From contig CM056559.1 of NCBI GenBank assembly GCA_029721515.1, positions 16,764,501 through 16,828,500 of the forward strand: DNA of 64,000 bases. The letters run 5' to 3'. Shown here piece by piece: positions 19,613 to 30,764 of the stretch (position 1 is its first letter; the number at the start of each line of letters is the position of its first letter). A program made the translations under genes and the position numbers. The stretch is from Synanceia verrucosa. Taxonomy: Eukaryota > Chordata > Actinopteri > Perciformes > Synanceiidae. Below the pieces are notes generated by a model. The model saw only the letters and a list, made by a program, of their open reading frames with translations. It was not told the DNA's origin and ran no database searches.

Positions 19613-22600
19613 TCAATTCTCATCCCAGTTCGATACTTGTAGTCTATCATAATAGACTAAGAAGGGAGTCCATATCTTATGAAATTTTTCCAAGGAGCCT
19701 CTCAGAGTAAATTTTATCTTTTCTAATTTAATATATAGCAGTATGTCCTTGATCCATCTGTTATGTGAAGGTGGGGACGGATGCTTCCATTTAAGAAGAA
19801 TTAGTCGCCTTGCAAGTAGAGTCGTGAATGCAATAAAGTCATGCGTACTTTTACTAAAAGCGAAGCCGTCTGGTCTCACGCCGAATATAGCCATGAGTGG
19901 GTCTGGGTCAATAGAAAGGCCGGAAATCTCACTAAAAGATTTAAAAATTTCCCTCCAAAATGTTTCTAGAGCTGGGCAGAACCAAAACATGTGAGCGAGA
20001 GTGCATGGAGAATGATTGCATCTTTTACAAGCGGGGTCAAAGCCAGGAAAAATCCTGGCCAACCTCGAGTTTGTAATATGGAGTCGATGCAAAATTTTAA
20101 ACTGAATAAGCCTGTGTCTAGCACAGGGTGAGGAGGTATGAACTTGGTCAATCAATCCATTCCATTCAGCCTCTGAGAGGCGCAAGTTTAAATCCTGCTC
20201 CCAAGCTCGCCTCAGGTGGTCCACCATCTGGGGGTTTACAGAGCTAATCATTGTGTAGACTAAGGATATTAGGCCTTTGGCAGTGGGACTCAATTCGAGA
20301 AGTTTATCAATTGGAGATGATGGGGGCAGATTTGGAAATGAACTGAATTTTTTCTGTACAAAGTGTCTTATCTGCAGGTATCGAAAGAAATGAGTTCTGG
20401 GAATATTGAACCTTTGGGTCAATTGTTCGAAAGAGAGAAAAATATTGTTAGAAAATAAATCTTTTAAGCATTTGATTCCATTCCTATGCCACAGATGAAA
20501 AGCTGTATCAGTATTAGAGGGAATAAAGGCTATATTAGAGATGATAGGGCATGAGATTGATGCCTCTTGCCATCCGAAATGCTTCCTAAATTGGGACCAG
20601 ATCTTCATTGTGTGAAAAACAATGGGATTGGAGGAGGTGACCTTAGCAGGTAAAGGAAGAGATGAACAAACAATAGATTGGAGAGAGAACTGACTGCAGG
20701 ATTCCTCCCCCTGCACCCAAACAGGGGCCCCAGCTCTTTCTGGAAAGTTAATCCAGAAAAGTATCTTCTGAATATTACTCGCCCAGTAGTAGAAAAGGAA
20801 GTTCGGAAGGGCCATCCCTCCTAATTTTTTCGGTCTCTGCAGAAAGGCTTTCCTAATGCGATGACCTTTATTACCCCAAACAAAAGACAAAATTAATTGG
20901 TCCAGATTATTGAAAAAGGATTTCTTGATGAAAATAGGAATGTTCAAAAATAAATAAAGAAAATGTGGGAGGACAGTCATCTTAATTAAGTTAATCCTGC
21001 CTGCCAAGGACAAGGGTAGAGCAGACCACCTTGTCAAATCTTCCTTACAGCGGTCCAGTAATTGGCCAAAGTTATGTTTAAAGAGCGCGTTGAAGGAACG
21101 TGTAACCATTACTCCCAAATATCTAAACCCATTTTGCGTTTCTTTAAATGGAATCGAGGGAGTCGGAGGATTTATAGATGTGCCGATCGTGAAATATTCG
21201 CTCTTGGAGAAATTAAGTTTGTAGCCAGAGATTTTACCGAAATTCTGCAGAATAGAGAGGATAGGTGGAATGGACAGGGTGGGATTGGAGATATAAAGAA
21301 GCAAATCGTCGGCATACAATGAGACTTTATGTTCCATGTCATTCCGAGTGATACCGCTGACTCATGGACATTGACGTAAAGATATAGCCAGTGGCTCTAT
21401 AGCAATCACAAACAGAGGGGACGAGAGCGGGCAGCCCTGCCGCGTGCCTCGTTGTAACTGAAAGTAAGGGGAATGAACATTATTAGAGGAGACAGAGGCT
21501 GTGGGAGATGAGTATAACAGCCTCACCCAGGACACAAAGCTAGGGGAAAAACCAAATCGCTGCATTGTAGCAAAAAGATATGTCCACTCGACCCAGTCGA
21601 ATGCTTTCTCAGCGTCAAGAGAGACAATCACTTCCTGAGCATCCGACTGGGTCGGTGTGTAGATAACATCAAAAAGTCGGCGTACATTATGAAAGGAGTT
21701 ACGCTTCTGAATAAAGCCAGATTGATCAACAGAAATTACAGAAGGAAGCACTGTCTCTAACCGGAGGGCGAGAGCTTTGGCGAGAATCTTGAAATCTACA
21801 TTAAGGAGAGAGATAGGTCTGTAGGATTCGCAGAGGGTTGGATCCTTATCTTTCTTGGGTAATAAGGAGATAGAAGCCTGGGTTAAAGTTGTTGGGAGAA
21901 GGCCGCGGTCAAAAGACTCCGTGAACATAGCAAGAAGTAGTGGAGACAGTAATTTGCATAGCCGCGATAGCTCCGGTAATTTCAGACAGGGTTAGAGGAT
22001 TTTCAAGCTTAGAGTTAAGTTGTTCGTCAACAGCTGGCAAGTTTAAACCGTCAAAAAAGGAATCAAGTAGGGCTGTGCTGTTTTGACATTCCGACGAGTA
22101 TAAAGTTGTATAAAATGCAGAAAAACAATCATTAATGTCTTTAAGATTGGTAAGCATAGTACCGGTGGGAGATTTAATTTGAGGTATCAAACGAGATGAG
22201 ATGAATTGGCGAGCTTGGGAAGCTAGGAGCTTGCTAGCTTTCTCTCCGTACTCATAAAATTTGTGGCGACTCTTTAATAGTAGTTGTTCCTCCTTGGAGG
22301 TTGAGATTAAGTCATATTCCGCCTGAAGGCGCAGCCTCTCCTTATACAAATCTGGGTCAGGTGATCGGGAATATTGTTCGTCCAGACTGTGAATAGCTTG
22401 CAATAGCTCTCTAAGTTTAGCAGCCTCCTGCTTTCTGATATTAGATAAGTAAGAAATAATCTGGCCTCGGATATATGCTTTGAGGGCCTCCCATAAAGTT
22501 GATCTAGAGATTTCAGTTGAGTCGTTAAACTCCAGAAAGGTCTTGATTTCAGAAGTCAAAAATTTTGAGAAGTTGTCATCTGCAAGCAAGAGTGAATTGA

Positions 22601-23366
22601 GTCTCCAAGGCGAAAATGAAGAGGGTTGATGTGGTATACTCAATTCAAAGGAGACTGGGGCATGATCTGATATGACAATGCTCTCATAGGAACAGTTTTT
22701 AACTAAGGAGAGGAGATTATTATCTAACAGAAAATAATCAATGCGGCTGAAGGAGTGGTGTACCGCGGAAAAAAACGAGAAAGCTTTAGCTGAAGGGAAC
22801 AAAAATCTCCAAGGATCAGAGAGACCATATTGATTGCACAATGACTGTATAACTGTCGCTGATTTGGGTGGGGGTATTATTTTGGACGATGACCTGTCCA
22901 GATTTTGGTTAATAGCGCAATTGAAGTCTCCACCAATTATCAGTGCATGACTATCTATGTTTGGGATAGTGGAAAATAATTTAATAAAGAATTGGCTATC
23001 ATCCCAGTTAGGTGCGTAGAGATTCACTAGGGTGACTGGTTTACTATAAAGGTCACCTGACACAATAACAAAGCGGCCTCTGCCATCCGAATCCACCTTC
23101 TTCACAACAAATGGGACATTTTTATGAATCAGGATGGCAGACCCACGACTCTTAGCATTAAATTGTGAGTGATATACCTGACCAACCCAGCTGCGTCGAA
23201 TCCTAGGGATATCGGAGTTGCAGAGGTGAGTCTCTTGAAGGAAGGCGATTCCGACCCCCAGGAGTGAGAGGTGTGAGAGGACTTTGTTCCGCTTAACAGG
23301 ACGATTCAACCCCCTGACGTTCCAAGAAATAAATTTAACTGTTTTTTCAGTTGGTGTGACACTCAT
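19613..23366 (-). pseudogene. L1 ORF2: endonuclease and reverse transcriptase, inactivated
   Basis: ORF2 nicks target DNA and reverse-transcribes the element. From the start at 23366 the AP endonuclease shows FISWNVRGLN, FLQETHL, IIGGDFNCAI, SRIDYFLL and ISDHAPVSFEL in order. The RT follows with SLLPKKDKD, YRPISLLN, DQSGFIQKR, SLDAEKAFD, GTRQGCPLS and the catalytic LYADDLLLY. A Cys-containing C-terminal region (CKRCNHSPCTLAHMFWFCP) resembles the L1 C-terminal zinc knuckle. Two lesions are visible. A deletion with frameshift near 21925 removes the segment between endonuclease linker and RT. An in-frame TGA at 21362-21364 lies just before the YADD block; the frame continues past it to 19613. 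The rest is intact, so inactivation looks recent. Confidence 0.93.
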
Positions 23367-24126
23367 TCAGATAAGGGTATTGTAATGTAAGTAGTACATG
23401 ATAAGAATGAGTTTGTAGAAGCCAGTCTGGGCATAGGACTGCGATACAGATGCGGAGGGCTTGAGAGAGCAGAGGGATAAAGGAGGAGAGAGGGAGATAA
23501 GAACACAGAGAGAAAGAGAGGGAGATACAAAAAAAAAAAATGAAAAAACCATAGTACAGCAAAAACATGGCCCTACCCAGAACCCCTTACGACCCACCCA
23601 CAACATCTCCCCGGTGAGATGCCTAACTTTAACCTGAAACATTCGTCTATTAGTCTACCTATAACTAAACTGTCACTAGTCAAACGTGACCTAACTTCTG
23701 CTCCAAATTATGAGTCACAGCGAAGAAAGTATATAAAAAAAAGAGAGAAAAAAAAAGAGAACATCACCATGGTGTCAATACACAGCCCACATAAGGGAGT
23801 AAAATACTAGGGGTGATGTATGTTAGACGATGAAATCAATCAGATTATATACCCATTAAGATAAACCGAAGTTACTAAAGCATGTCCTACTTCAGAAAGA
23901 CAGCATCCCAGACGCTTCGTAACAGGTCAGAAAGTGCAAAATAGTCCGAAAAGAAAGTTCAACAGCGCAGGGAGCTGATAGTAACATGGCTACTAAAACC
24001 AGTAGCTAAACATTAGCGTCATTACATGACCATGCTAAACAACTAGAGCTCTAAATAGCTTAGCAACCAGAGGCCAACTTACGGTCCCAAAAAGAAAAAC
24101 AGCGGGGCAGTCCCGGTGTCAAATCT

Positions 24127-24993
24127 TCAGTCACCCGGGGGTGGCGGGATCTTCTGCTGGAGAAAAGTAATAACCTCCTGGGGTGAATCAAAGAAGTGTT
24201 TTGTTCCGTCATGGACGACCCGCAGACGGGCTGGATGCAGCAGAGCGAACTCCATACCGGCCTCGCGTAGTTTGCCTTTGACAGGGATAAATGCGGCCCT
24301 CTTCTTGGCTAACTCGGCGCTGAAATCAGGATAGAAATGGACCTTCGCTCCTTTGAAAAGTAGTTGGCCCTGCTCCCTCGACAGGCGCAGAATATGTTCC
24401 TTCGTCTGGAAATGGTGTAGCCGAACAATCATCGGCCGCGGGGGCTGATTCTGCTTCGGCGGCGGAGCTAGCGAGCGGTGGGCCCTGTCTACGACCGGGG
24501 GCTTGGCGAAGCTTTCCTCCCCGAAAACCTGAAGCAGAAAGGCCTCCACGAACGCGGCGGGACGGGGTCCTTCTTCACGCTCGGGGATTCCTATCACTCT
24601 GACGTTATTCCGTCTGGAACGATTTTCGAGGTCCTCCAGTTTCAACTTCATCTTCGCGTTGTCTTGTGTCAGATCGGAGCATAGCTTCTCCAAGGTAACC
24701 ACTCGAGCATCCACATCAGCAAGTGAATCACCGACTTCTTGCAGCTTCACCTCATGAGCTTGTAGTGTTGATTTGAGCGTTTTAAGCTCAGACAGTATCT
24801 CGGTCCGCGACGTGCAGACCTCGGAGCGGATGTCGTTCAGAAGCTTTGTGATATCAGAGGGCTGCGAGGTAGCTTCGGCGCTGGCGGGGCTCGCACAGCT
24901 ATCCATGCTAGTGCAGCTATCCATGTTAGCACTGCTATCAGTGGCATCTGGGTCCGTGTTCGGCCCGGTCTTACGGGGTTTGTGCCTCGTCAT
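24127..24993 (-). CDS. L1 ORF1 RNA-binding protein
   Basis: An intact 288-residue frame starting MTRHKPRKTGPNTDP on the minus strand, the first ORF of the L1 element. The N-terminal third is Asp/Ser-rich. A heptad-rich coiled coil follows (about residues 60-125, including LKTLKSTLQAHEVKLQEVGD). Next is an RRM-like domain with ENRSRRNNVRVIGIPE, then MIVRLHHFQTKEHIL and a C-terminal domain with RAAFIPVKGKLREAGMEFAL. This is the standard L1 ORF1p plan for trimerisation and RNA chaperoning. ORF1 ends about 760 nt before the ORF2 start. No lesion is seen. Whether it is expressed depends on the element's own promoter at about 25000-25150. Confidence 0.92.
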   Translation of the reverse strand: MTRHKPRKTGPNTDPDATDSSANMDSCTSMDSCASPASAEATSQPSDITKLLNDIRSEVCTSRTEILSELKTLKSTLQAHEVKLQEVGDSLADVDARVVTLEKLCSDLTQDNAKMKLKLEDLENRSRRNNVRVIGIPEREEGPRPAAFVEAFLLQVFGEESFAKPPVVDRAHRSLAPPPKQNQPPRPMIVRLHHFQTKEHILRLSREQGQLLFKGAKVHFYPDFSAELAKKRAAFIPVKGKLREAGMEFALLHPARLRVVHDGTKHFFDSPQEVITFLQQKIPPPPGD

Positions 24994-25812
24994 ACTTATG
25001 GTTGTTAAAAGTTCACTGTGCGAGTTGTGCCTTAAAACTTACAGCAGGGGTGAATTCACCAGGAAACAAATATATTGTGGGCGGAGAATATAAAAGTATA
25101 TCGGAGCAGCGGACTTGCGGTCTACTCACGGCGCCATCTTACCGGAAGTCCGGTGGTCTGAAATATTAAGCAATGTACATTTATGTAATTTGTGACCGCA
25201 TTTTGTGAACTGTTGCACTGACATGTTTGTATTTGTTGAATGTTAATAGATCTACAGACTGTGTTGAAGTAAGATAATGGCGTAGTGTCGTCACCACTTT
25301 GTTTGTGCTCCTGGACAGGTGCACACGTTAGTACATTCAGGTTCAACACATTTATTGTAATATTTTAAGGCATGTGAATGTAAAGTTGTTAACTGTGAAT
25401 TTGTGGGCTGTTTGTGTTACAGGCATGAGCCATTAGAGATATTTCTTTGCCATCCTAAGTATTAGCCTACACTTTCAGAGGTATTTTTGCACTCTTTCGT
25501 ACTAACAGACTGACTTCTACCATTTTTGAAGTGGGTGTTTTCACACTAGAAGTTTATGCTCATTGAGGCAGGCCAGATAAGTCTTGAGAAGGTCTGGAAG
25601 ATAAGTTTCAGTGTGCAGAGGGGAGTCCTTCACTGGTACTAGTTTGTTTTGTTTCTGCAAGAGCTATACAACAGAAAGTGTTGTGCCTTTATTTTTCATT
25701 TCCTATTTTATTTGTTTTATTTCATTTTAACTGAACACCAATTTTTCTGTTTAGAATAAAGACCTCAAAAATAGATTTCTGTGTCCCATGCCATTCGCCA
25801 GGCTACACAATT

Positions 25813-25830
25813 TGGTACCAGGAGTGAGGT
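25813..25830 (+). other. Gypsy primer-binding site, tRNA-Leu-like
   Basis: Five bases after the LTR end, TGGTACCAGGAGTGAGGTTC resembles, with two differences, the complement of the 3' end of tRNA-Leu(UAA) as I remember it. This is the usual start for minus-strand DNA synthesis. The tRNA identity is inferred from memory. Confidence 0.65.
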
Positions 25831-26149
25831 TCTGCAAAGTTGGTGATTCAGATCATTTTTGCAATCATTTTTGTTTGGTAGGCAGCTTTAGGCTACTGGA
25901 GAGCATAGAATATTTCTAATGGCAGGGACCAGCAGCGCCTGGTGTTGGAGACAACGGTGTGGCTTTCTTGGAGGTGCAGGCGAGGACCGGGGACCAAGGC
26001 CCAGACCTGCGGAAACGGAAGTGACGACAGCTCTACGGGTGGAAGATCTTCACCAGAAAGTCAAGGATATCAGTGCATCCTATCTGGAGAGGCTTCTAAG
26101 AGACTTTTTGTATCCTGACATCAAATAAACTTCACACAGACACTACACC
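25831..26149 (+). other. Gypsy leader region with a small ORF
   Basis: Between primer site and gag is a 69-codon frame (25919-26128, starting MAGTSSAWCWRQRCGF). It ends LERLLRDFLYPDIK and has no recognised domain. It may be an upstream ORF of the retrotransposon or a remnant of an N-terminal gag extension; no function is assigned. Confidence 0.4.
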
Positions 26150-28178
26150 ATGTCACAGAACCACAGTGGTAGTGAACAGGGCCCAAAAGAAGGACCACAA
26201 ATCGACCCTGTTGCGGCACTTCAGGCCAAACTATCAGAACTGATTAATAAGCATGATGAAGCCATGACCAAAATAATTGGTCTGAGTGGTGGGGCATATG
26301 TGTATTATTGGATCCCCGAGATATCCCCTGGTGCAGGAGGTATCATCCAGCTCTCTGTTTAAAGTGTCCGAACTCTCAGGTCTAATGGTATTACCCAAAT
26401 TAGAATAACTGAGAATTATTTAAGCTGGTGTGGAGGAGACTCGCCTAGCCTCTCACTGCCTTCATCCGGACGTCCACCCTGCTTGCTCTGGCAAAGCACC
26501 GAGCCGAGTAGTCTGAGCTCAGTCCAAGTACCAGCCACACCCGTTCATGGCAGCTCTCCTCTCATGGATCTGTGCATTTGGCCTAAGCTGGGAAAATTTT
26601 TAGAGACTTGGACAAAAATAGTCCCAAGGGTTTGTTTAACTTGGCCAGAGCAACCTATAGGAACCACAAGTTGATGTTGAGCATACTAGAAGACCACAAA
26701 GTTGAGAAGTGATGAAAAAGTGAAGTCCAAAACTGTTGCTTTAACTGCAGATCTTGATTTAGAAGAATAACGAATAGTAGCACTTTTCCACATCTTTTAT
26801 AGTAGTCCTCTAAGATTCTATTTTTGATATTACATCATTCATCTTTAAGGTGTGTCACTTTTGCTGATTCTGGTACTTTCTATGGTCTAACTGCTGAAAA
26901 ACAACACATGACCATGACTCATCATCTTGCGATTCCAACCTCCCTTTCCTTGCACAACATTAAACCTCTTGTATATTATAACATTGTAATGGATTAATGT
27001 TAGTACATCCTGTAATCGTAACAATTCATCTTTAATCACATAATAATCATATAACACAGTAAATGTAGCTTGAATCATTCATTAACATCTGGTTATACTG
27101 CTCTCTGTGTGTCATTCAAATTTAATCCATTTTAAGGCCTAGTAGAAAGTACCTATCTCTCCGCTACTTAAACTGATTATTCTCTTCAGGGCTGGGAGTG
27201 TAACAGTTTCCAAACATCCAATTGTAAGCACTGGAGGCAGGCTTTATGTTATTGCTGGCTTTGAGGGATTCTCAATTCTCTTGACAGTATCTACCAAGGG
27301 AACGCCCTATCCAGCCTTTCAGTGGTGACGCCACAGTTGATGGCTTTTCTGTTGATGACTTTCTTGATGAAGCGCAGTGGACTGTGAGAGCTAGGGGCCT
27401 CGGAAAAGATGACCAAGTTGACTTCATTCTCTCGCTCCTTAGAGGCTCAGCACTTGAAGAGATCAGGTTGTGTATGGACAGTGAATTAAAGGAACCTGAT
27501 GAAATTTTCAGTTTTCTCAGGGACGCTTATAGAGAGAAGCGCAGTGTAGCCCAGCTCTTTCAGATCTTCTACAGTCGTCACCAAATGGATGGTGAAGATT
27601 TTTTTGAGTACTCACACACACTGTCCCAGATCCTTCGCTCTGCCCTTAAGCAAAAGCCAGATGCAGTATCTGACTTCAAAACAGCCGTCAGAGACCAGTT
27701 TTTGGAGGGAGTGAAAGATCCCACTCTTAGAAGGGAACTTCACAAAATGGTTAGGGAAAACCCAGAGTCTTCACTTTTTGATGTACGTCAGGAGGCCATT
27801 GCTTGGTCTCAGGAAGACAGACCCAATAATACAAAAGTTGTGAAGAGCAGGAGCATTTCATGTGATAGTCGGGATGTGGGAGACCAGGCTACTGGTAGCG
27901 TACAAGATAAGTCATCTGCTATGTTAGATGAAATCCTTAAAGTGGTTTCTGAACAAGGAAGGGCTACTGGGGAGTTAGTCAATGTGATGAAGGAAGGAGT
28001 TGTGTCCAAGGAGAAGTCATACAAAGCTGGAAAGCCTAGACCAAAATTACAGTTCACAGAGGATGGAAAGCCTGTCTGTTTTAAATGCAAGGGAGTAGGA
28101 CACATTGCAAGAGAGTGCAGACCACGCCGACAAGAAGGTCAGTCCACTGCCCATAATGCCCCTTCTCAGGGAAGCTAG
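26150..28178 (+). pseudogene. Gypsy gag with CCHC knuckle, split by an insertion
   Basis: gag starts MSQNHSGSEQGPKEGPQIDP at 26150 and is open to GGAYVY at 26305. After a 981-bp insert the same protein resumes at 27291 with LPRERPIQPFSGD. It then continues through the capsid-like region (VDDFLDEAQWTVRARGLGKD, SALEEIRLCMDSELKEPDE, FYSRHQMDGEDFFEYSHTL) to a zinc knuckle CFKCKGVGHIAREC (C-x2-C-x4-H-x4-C) near 28077-28118 and stops at TAG 28176-28178. Apart from the insertion I see no frameshift in gag. The product packages retrotransposon RNA. Because the insert carries stops, only truncated proteins could be made. Confidence 0.88.
26306..27286. mobile_element. Unidentified 981-bp insertion in gypsy gag
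   Basis: The block is flanked by a 4-bp GTAT direct repeat (26302-26305 and 27287-27290). Removing it with one GTAT makes the gag codons continuous (GTG TAT | CTA CCA). It begins TATTGGATCCCC and ends TTCTCTTGACA. There is no long ORF, and no clear TG...CA or inverted termini. Readable segments (for example GITQIRITENYLSWCGGDSP) belong to no family I recognise. It could be a solo LTR or non-autonomous element. Confidence 0.6.
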
Positions 28179-28183
28179 TTTCC

Positions 28184-29219
28184 TTGGTTGCCAAGAGCCG
28201 GGCAATCCGAGGTGAGATCAAAGGCTCTCAAACCCTTACTCGTGAGAGATTTCTTGAACGAGCGGTAGGTACGTGTCTGGAAGTCGAGGTCGAGGTGGGC
28301 GGAGTTATGGCCAAATCCCTGTTAGATACAGGGAGTCAGGTTAGCACCATCTCTGAGAATTTTTTCCGATAGCATTTACTAGGAAAGAATGAAGACATAA
28401 CCTCTACAGCCAACTGGCTCAAGTTAACTGCAGCTAACTCACTGCCAATCCCTTACATAGGTTACATTGAGCTGGACATGCAGGCTATGGGGTTAACTGT
28501 ACCCGAGTGTGAGTTTTTGGTAGTCAGGGATCTGTTCACAGGGTCAGAAGATTAAGAATCTGAGGCAGAGGGGAAAGAGACAGGGCAGCAGAATGAAGAA
28601 AAAGACTGTGTACCAGAAGAGCCTCTCCCAGTGCTTATTGGAAAGAACGTGATAAAGAGATGCAGGGAGTTGGCTATTGCCAGTTTTGATCCAACCCTTG
28701 AAGGAAAGTTAAACTCAGCCTGGTGAGAAGCTTTTCAGAGAGTGCACACGTGAAGTGTTAGCAAGGACATCTGCAGCCAGGGTAGCGGGCACGAACTCAG
28801 TGCATGTGCCGGCAGCTTCAGTAGCCACAGTGTACGCAAAAGGGCTCAAGCAGCTCGCTACTGATGAGACTTTGATGTTACTTGAGCCTACTAACACCCC
28901 TCTACCCAGTGGCCTTGTTGTGCTTCCTACCCTAGTGGAGTCTGGTAACCATGTCTTCCCAGTTCAAGTGGTAAACTTCATACAGGAAGATCTCTGGCTG
29001 TCACCCAGAACCAGGCTTGGTGTGCTTAGTGAAGTTGAGTGTGTTGAGGAGGCAACAGAGGTGCACTTCAATCGCATCTCTGCTGACCATGAGGAAGTGT
29101 CAGTGAACAGCAAAGATGCTAAGGCATCGGGTGAGGAACTGCAGTTCATCTTAGAGCACTTAAAAATAGATGGATCACCAGATGAACAGGCTAAGTTAGC
29201 TGTATTGCTGGCTCAGTAG
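28184..29219 (+). pseudogene. Gypsy protease and linker region, broken
   Basis: Frame 28184-28372 reads TCLEVEVEVGGVMAKSLLDT then GSQVSTI; the LLDTGS motif is the aspartic protease catalytic Asp. It stops at 28370-28372. Homology goes on in shifting frames through YIGYIELDMQ (about 28455-28485) to the open frame 28755-29219, with ATVYAKGLKQLATDETLM, PSGLVVLPTLVESGNHVFPV and LSPRTRLGVLSEVECVEE. That region is the protease-RT connecting segment in this kind of fish gypsy element. Several stops and frameshifts inactivate it. Confidence 0.8.
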
Positions 29220-30495
29220 ATCTAGGACTGAGTCCAACATGAAATACACCTAGATAATGATGTCCCAGTCACGCAGCCTTACAGATGTATACCTCCAACA
29301 CAGTACAGAGAGGTTAGAAAGCACATATTCCAACTTCTTAAGAAGAGTGTCGATTATAGGCAACTGAACTCCAAAACCAGACGTGATGCATTACCTTTAC
29401 CACGCATCGACGAGTGTTTTGATGCCCTGCATGGTGCAAAGTTTTTCTCGAGCATTGACCTTGCCAGTGGCTATCATCAAGTGGCAGTACATGAGAGGGA
29501 CAGACACAAGACGGCCTTCACAACCCCTTTTGGGTTGTCTGAGTACACGAGACTGCCTTTTGGTGTTTGCAATGGACCTGCAACTTTCCAAAGACTCATG
29601 CAGGCAACCATGAGTGATTTAGTGTTTCAGATCATGCTAGTGTACTTAGATGACATTCTTCTCACCGACTTTTGAGGATCACCTGACTCGCCTACAGACT
29701 GTGCTACAGAGACTCCGGGAGACGGGCTTAAAGGTGAAGGCAGAAAAATGTCATTTTCTCCAGTCCAGTGTGCGTTTCCTTGGTCACCAGATTTCAGCTG
29801 AGGGCATAGGTACTGATCCAGACAACATAGCTGCGGTGAAACAGTGGCTGGTTCCCACCACAGAGTTGAGGTCGTTCTTAGGGTTTTGCAGCTATTACAG
29901 GATGTTTATGCAAGGATTTTCCCAGCTGGCAGGTCCCTTACATGATGTAGTTAATGCATGCATCAAGGAAACCAGCCCTGCTACATCCAAAAACCTGTTT
30001 AATAGCTTGAGGACGCAGGCATGTCAGGAGTCCTTTGAGCAGCTAAAGGAGAGACTTACTAGTGCCCCTCCACTTGGCTTTACTGATTTATCTGCTTTCT
30101 CCCTTCCATTTATTGTAGAGACTGACGCCAGCAGTTTAGGGCTAGGTGCAGTACTCTATCAGTTGCAGGGAGGAAAGAAATGTGTGACTGCATATGCCAG
30201 TAGGAGGTTGAAAAATGCAGAGAAAAATGACAGAAACTACAGCAGCATGAAACTAGAGCTCCTTGCTCTCAAGTGGGCTGTGTCCGAAAAATTCTGAGGG
30301 TACCTGTTGGGGTCCAAGTTCACTGCAATAATAGATAACAACCCTTTGTGTCACCTGAACTCAGCAAAGCTAGGAGCTATTGAACAACGCTGGGTAGCTC
30401 AATTAGCTCCCTTCGACTTTGAAGTCCAGTACCGGCCTGGTCGGTGCAACATTGCAGCAGACACACTATCTAGGCAGCTGTTAGCAGGGGAGCCC
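29220..30495 (+). pseudogene. Gypsy reverse transcriptase and RNase H, broken
   Basis: The RT begins with a degenerate stretch (EIHLDNDVPVTQPYR..., PTQYREVRKHIFQLLKKS). An internal deletion of roughly 25-30 codons joins this directly to VDYRQLNSKTRRDALPLPRI. FFSSIDLASGYHQVAVHERD, TPFGLSEYTRLPFGVCNGPA and the catalytic MLVYLDDILL follow. A frameshift lies at about 29665, where the frame ends TDF-stop. The thumb and RNase H follow: VKAEKCHFL, FLGHQISAEGIGTDPD, LRSFLGFCSYYRMF, ETDASSLGLGAVLYQ, MKLELLALKWAVSEKF, a stop at 30295-30297, then DNNPLCHL and RPGRCNIAADTLSRQ. The YLDD box and RNase H Asp/Glu are intact but the chain is broken at three or more places. Confidence 0.87.
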
Positions 30496-30764
30496 CAGTC
30501 CAGTGGAGATGAGGAATTTGACGGGTGCATATCCATCTGTAATGTGGTCAGGAAAGGAACGGCTTTACAGCCAGACTGTGTGCAGTGCAGGTGTGAAGTG
30601 TTGAGCAGGATACTGAGGTGGCTGACTCCCAGGGTAATACACTAACTTTACCAGGTTACTCTAAGGATGAGTTAAGACAGTTTCATAACTCAGACCCCAT
30701 ACTAATGTCCTTCCGACATTTCTAGGATCAGAAGAAAAAGCCCAACTTTCAGCAGAGGAAAAGT

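Larger units (their letters stand above)
18790..25151 (-). mobile_element. L1/Tx1-type LINE, nearly full length, minus strand
   Basis: A non-LTR retrotransposon of about 6.36 kb is flanked by a perfect 16-bp direct repeat GGTGGTCTGAAATATT at 18774-18789 and 25152-25167. Read on the minus strand it has a GC-rich 5' end, ORF1 (24993-24127), ORF2 (23366-19613), a 3' UTR with TA/CA microsatellite and an A-rich 3' end next to the left duplication. The presence of both ORFs and a long 5' region argues against 5' truncation. It landed inside the gypsy 5' LTR, so it is younger than that element. Confidence 0.93.
18554..25807 (+). mobile_element. Ty3/gypsy 5' LTR (876 bp) split by an L1 insertion
   Basis: The LTR begins TGTAGCC at 18554 and ends GGCTACA at 25807; these 7-bp ends are perfect inverted repeats and give the canonical TG...CA. 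Its two halves are 18554-18789 and 25168-25807, separated by an L1 plus one target duplication copy (18790-25167). An AATAAA polyadenylation signal lies at about 25755-25760. A primer-binding-site-like sequence and gag follow. Without the matching 3' LTR the flanking duplication cannot be checked. Confidence 0.85.
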
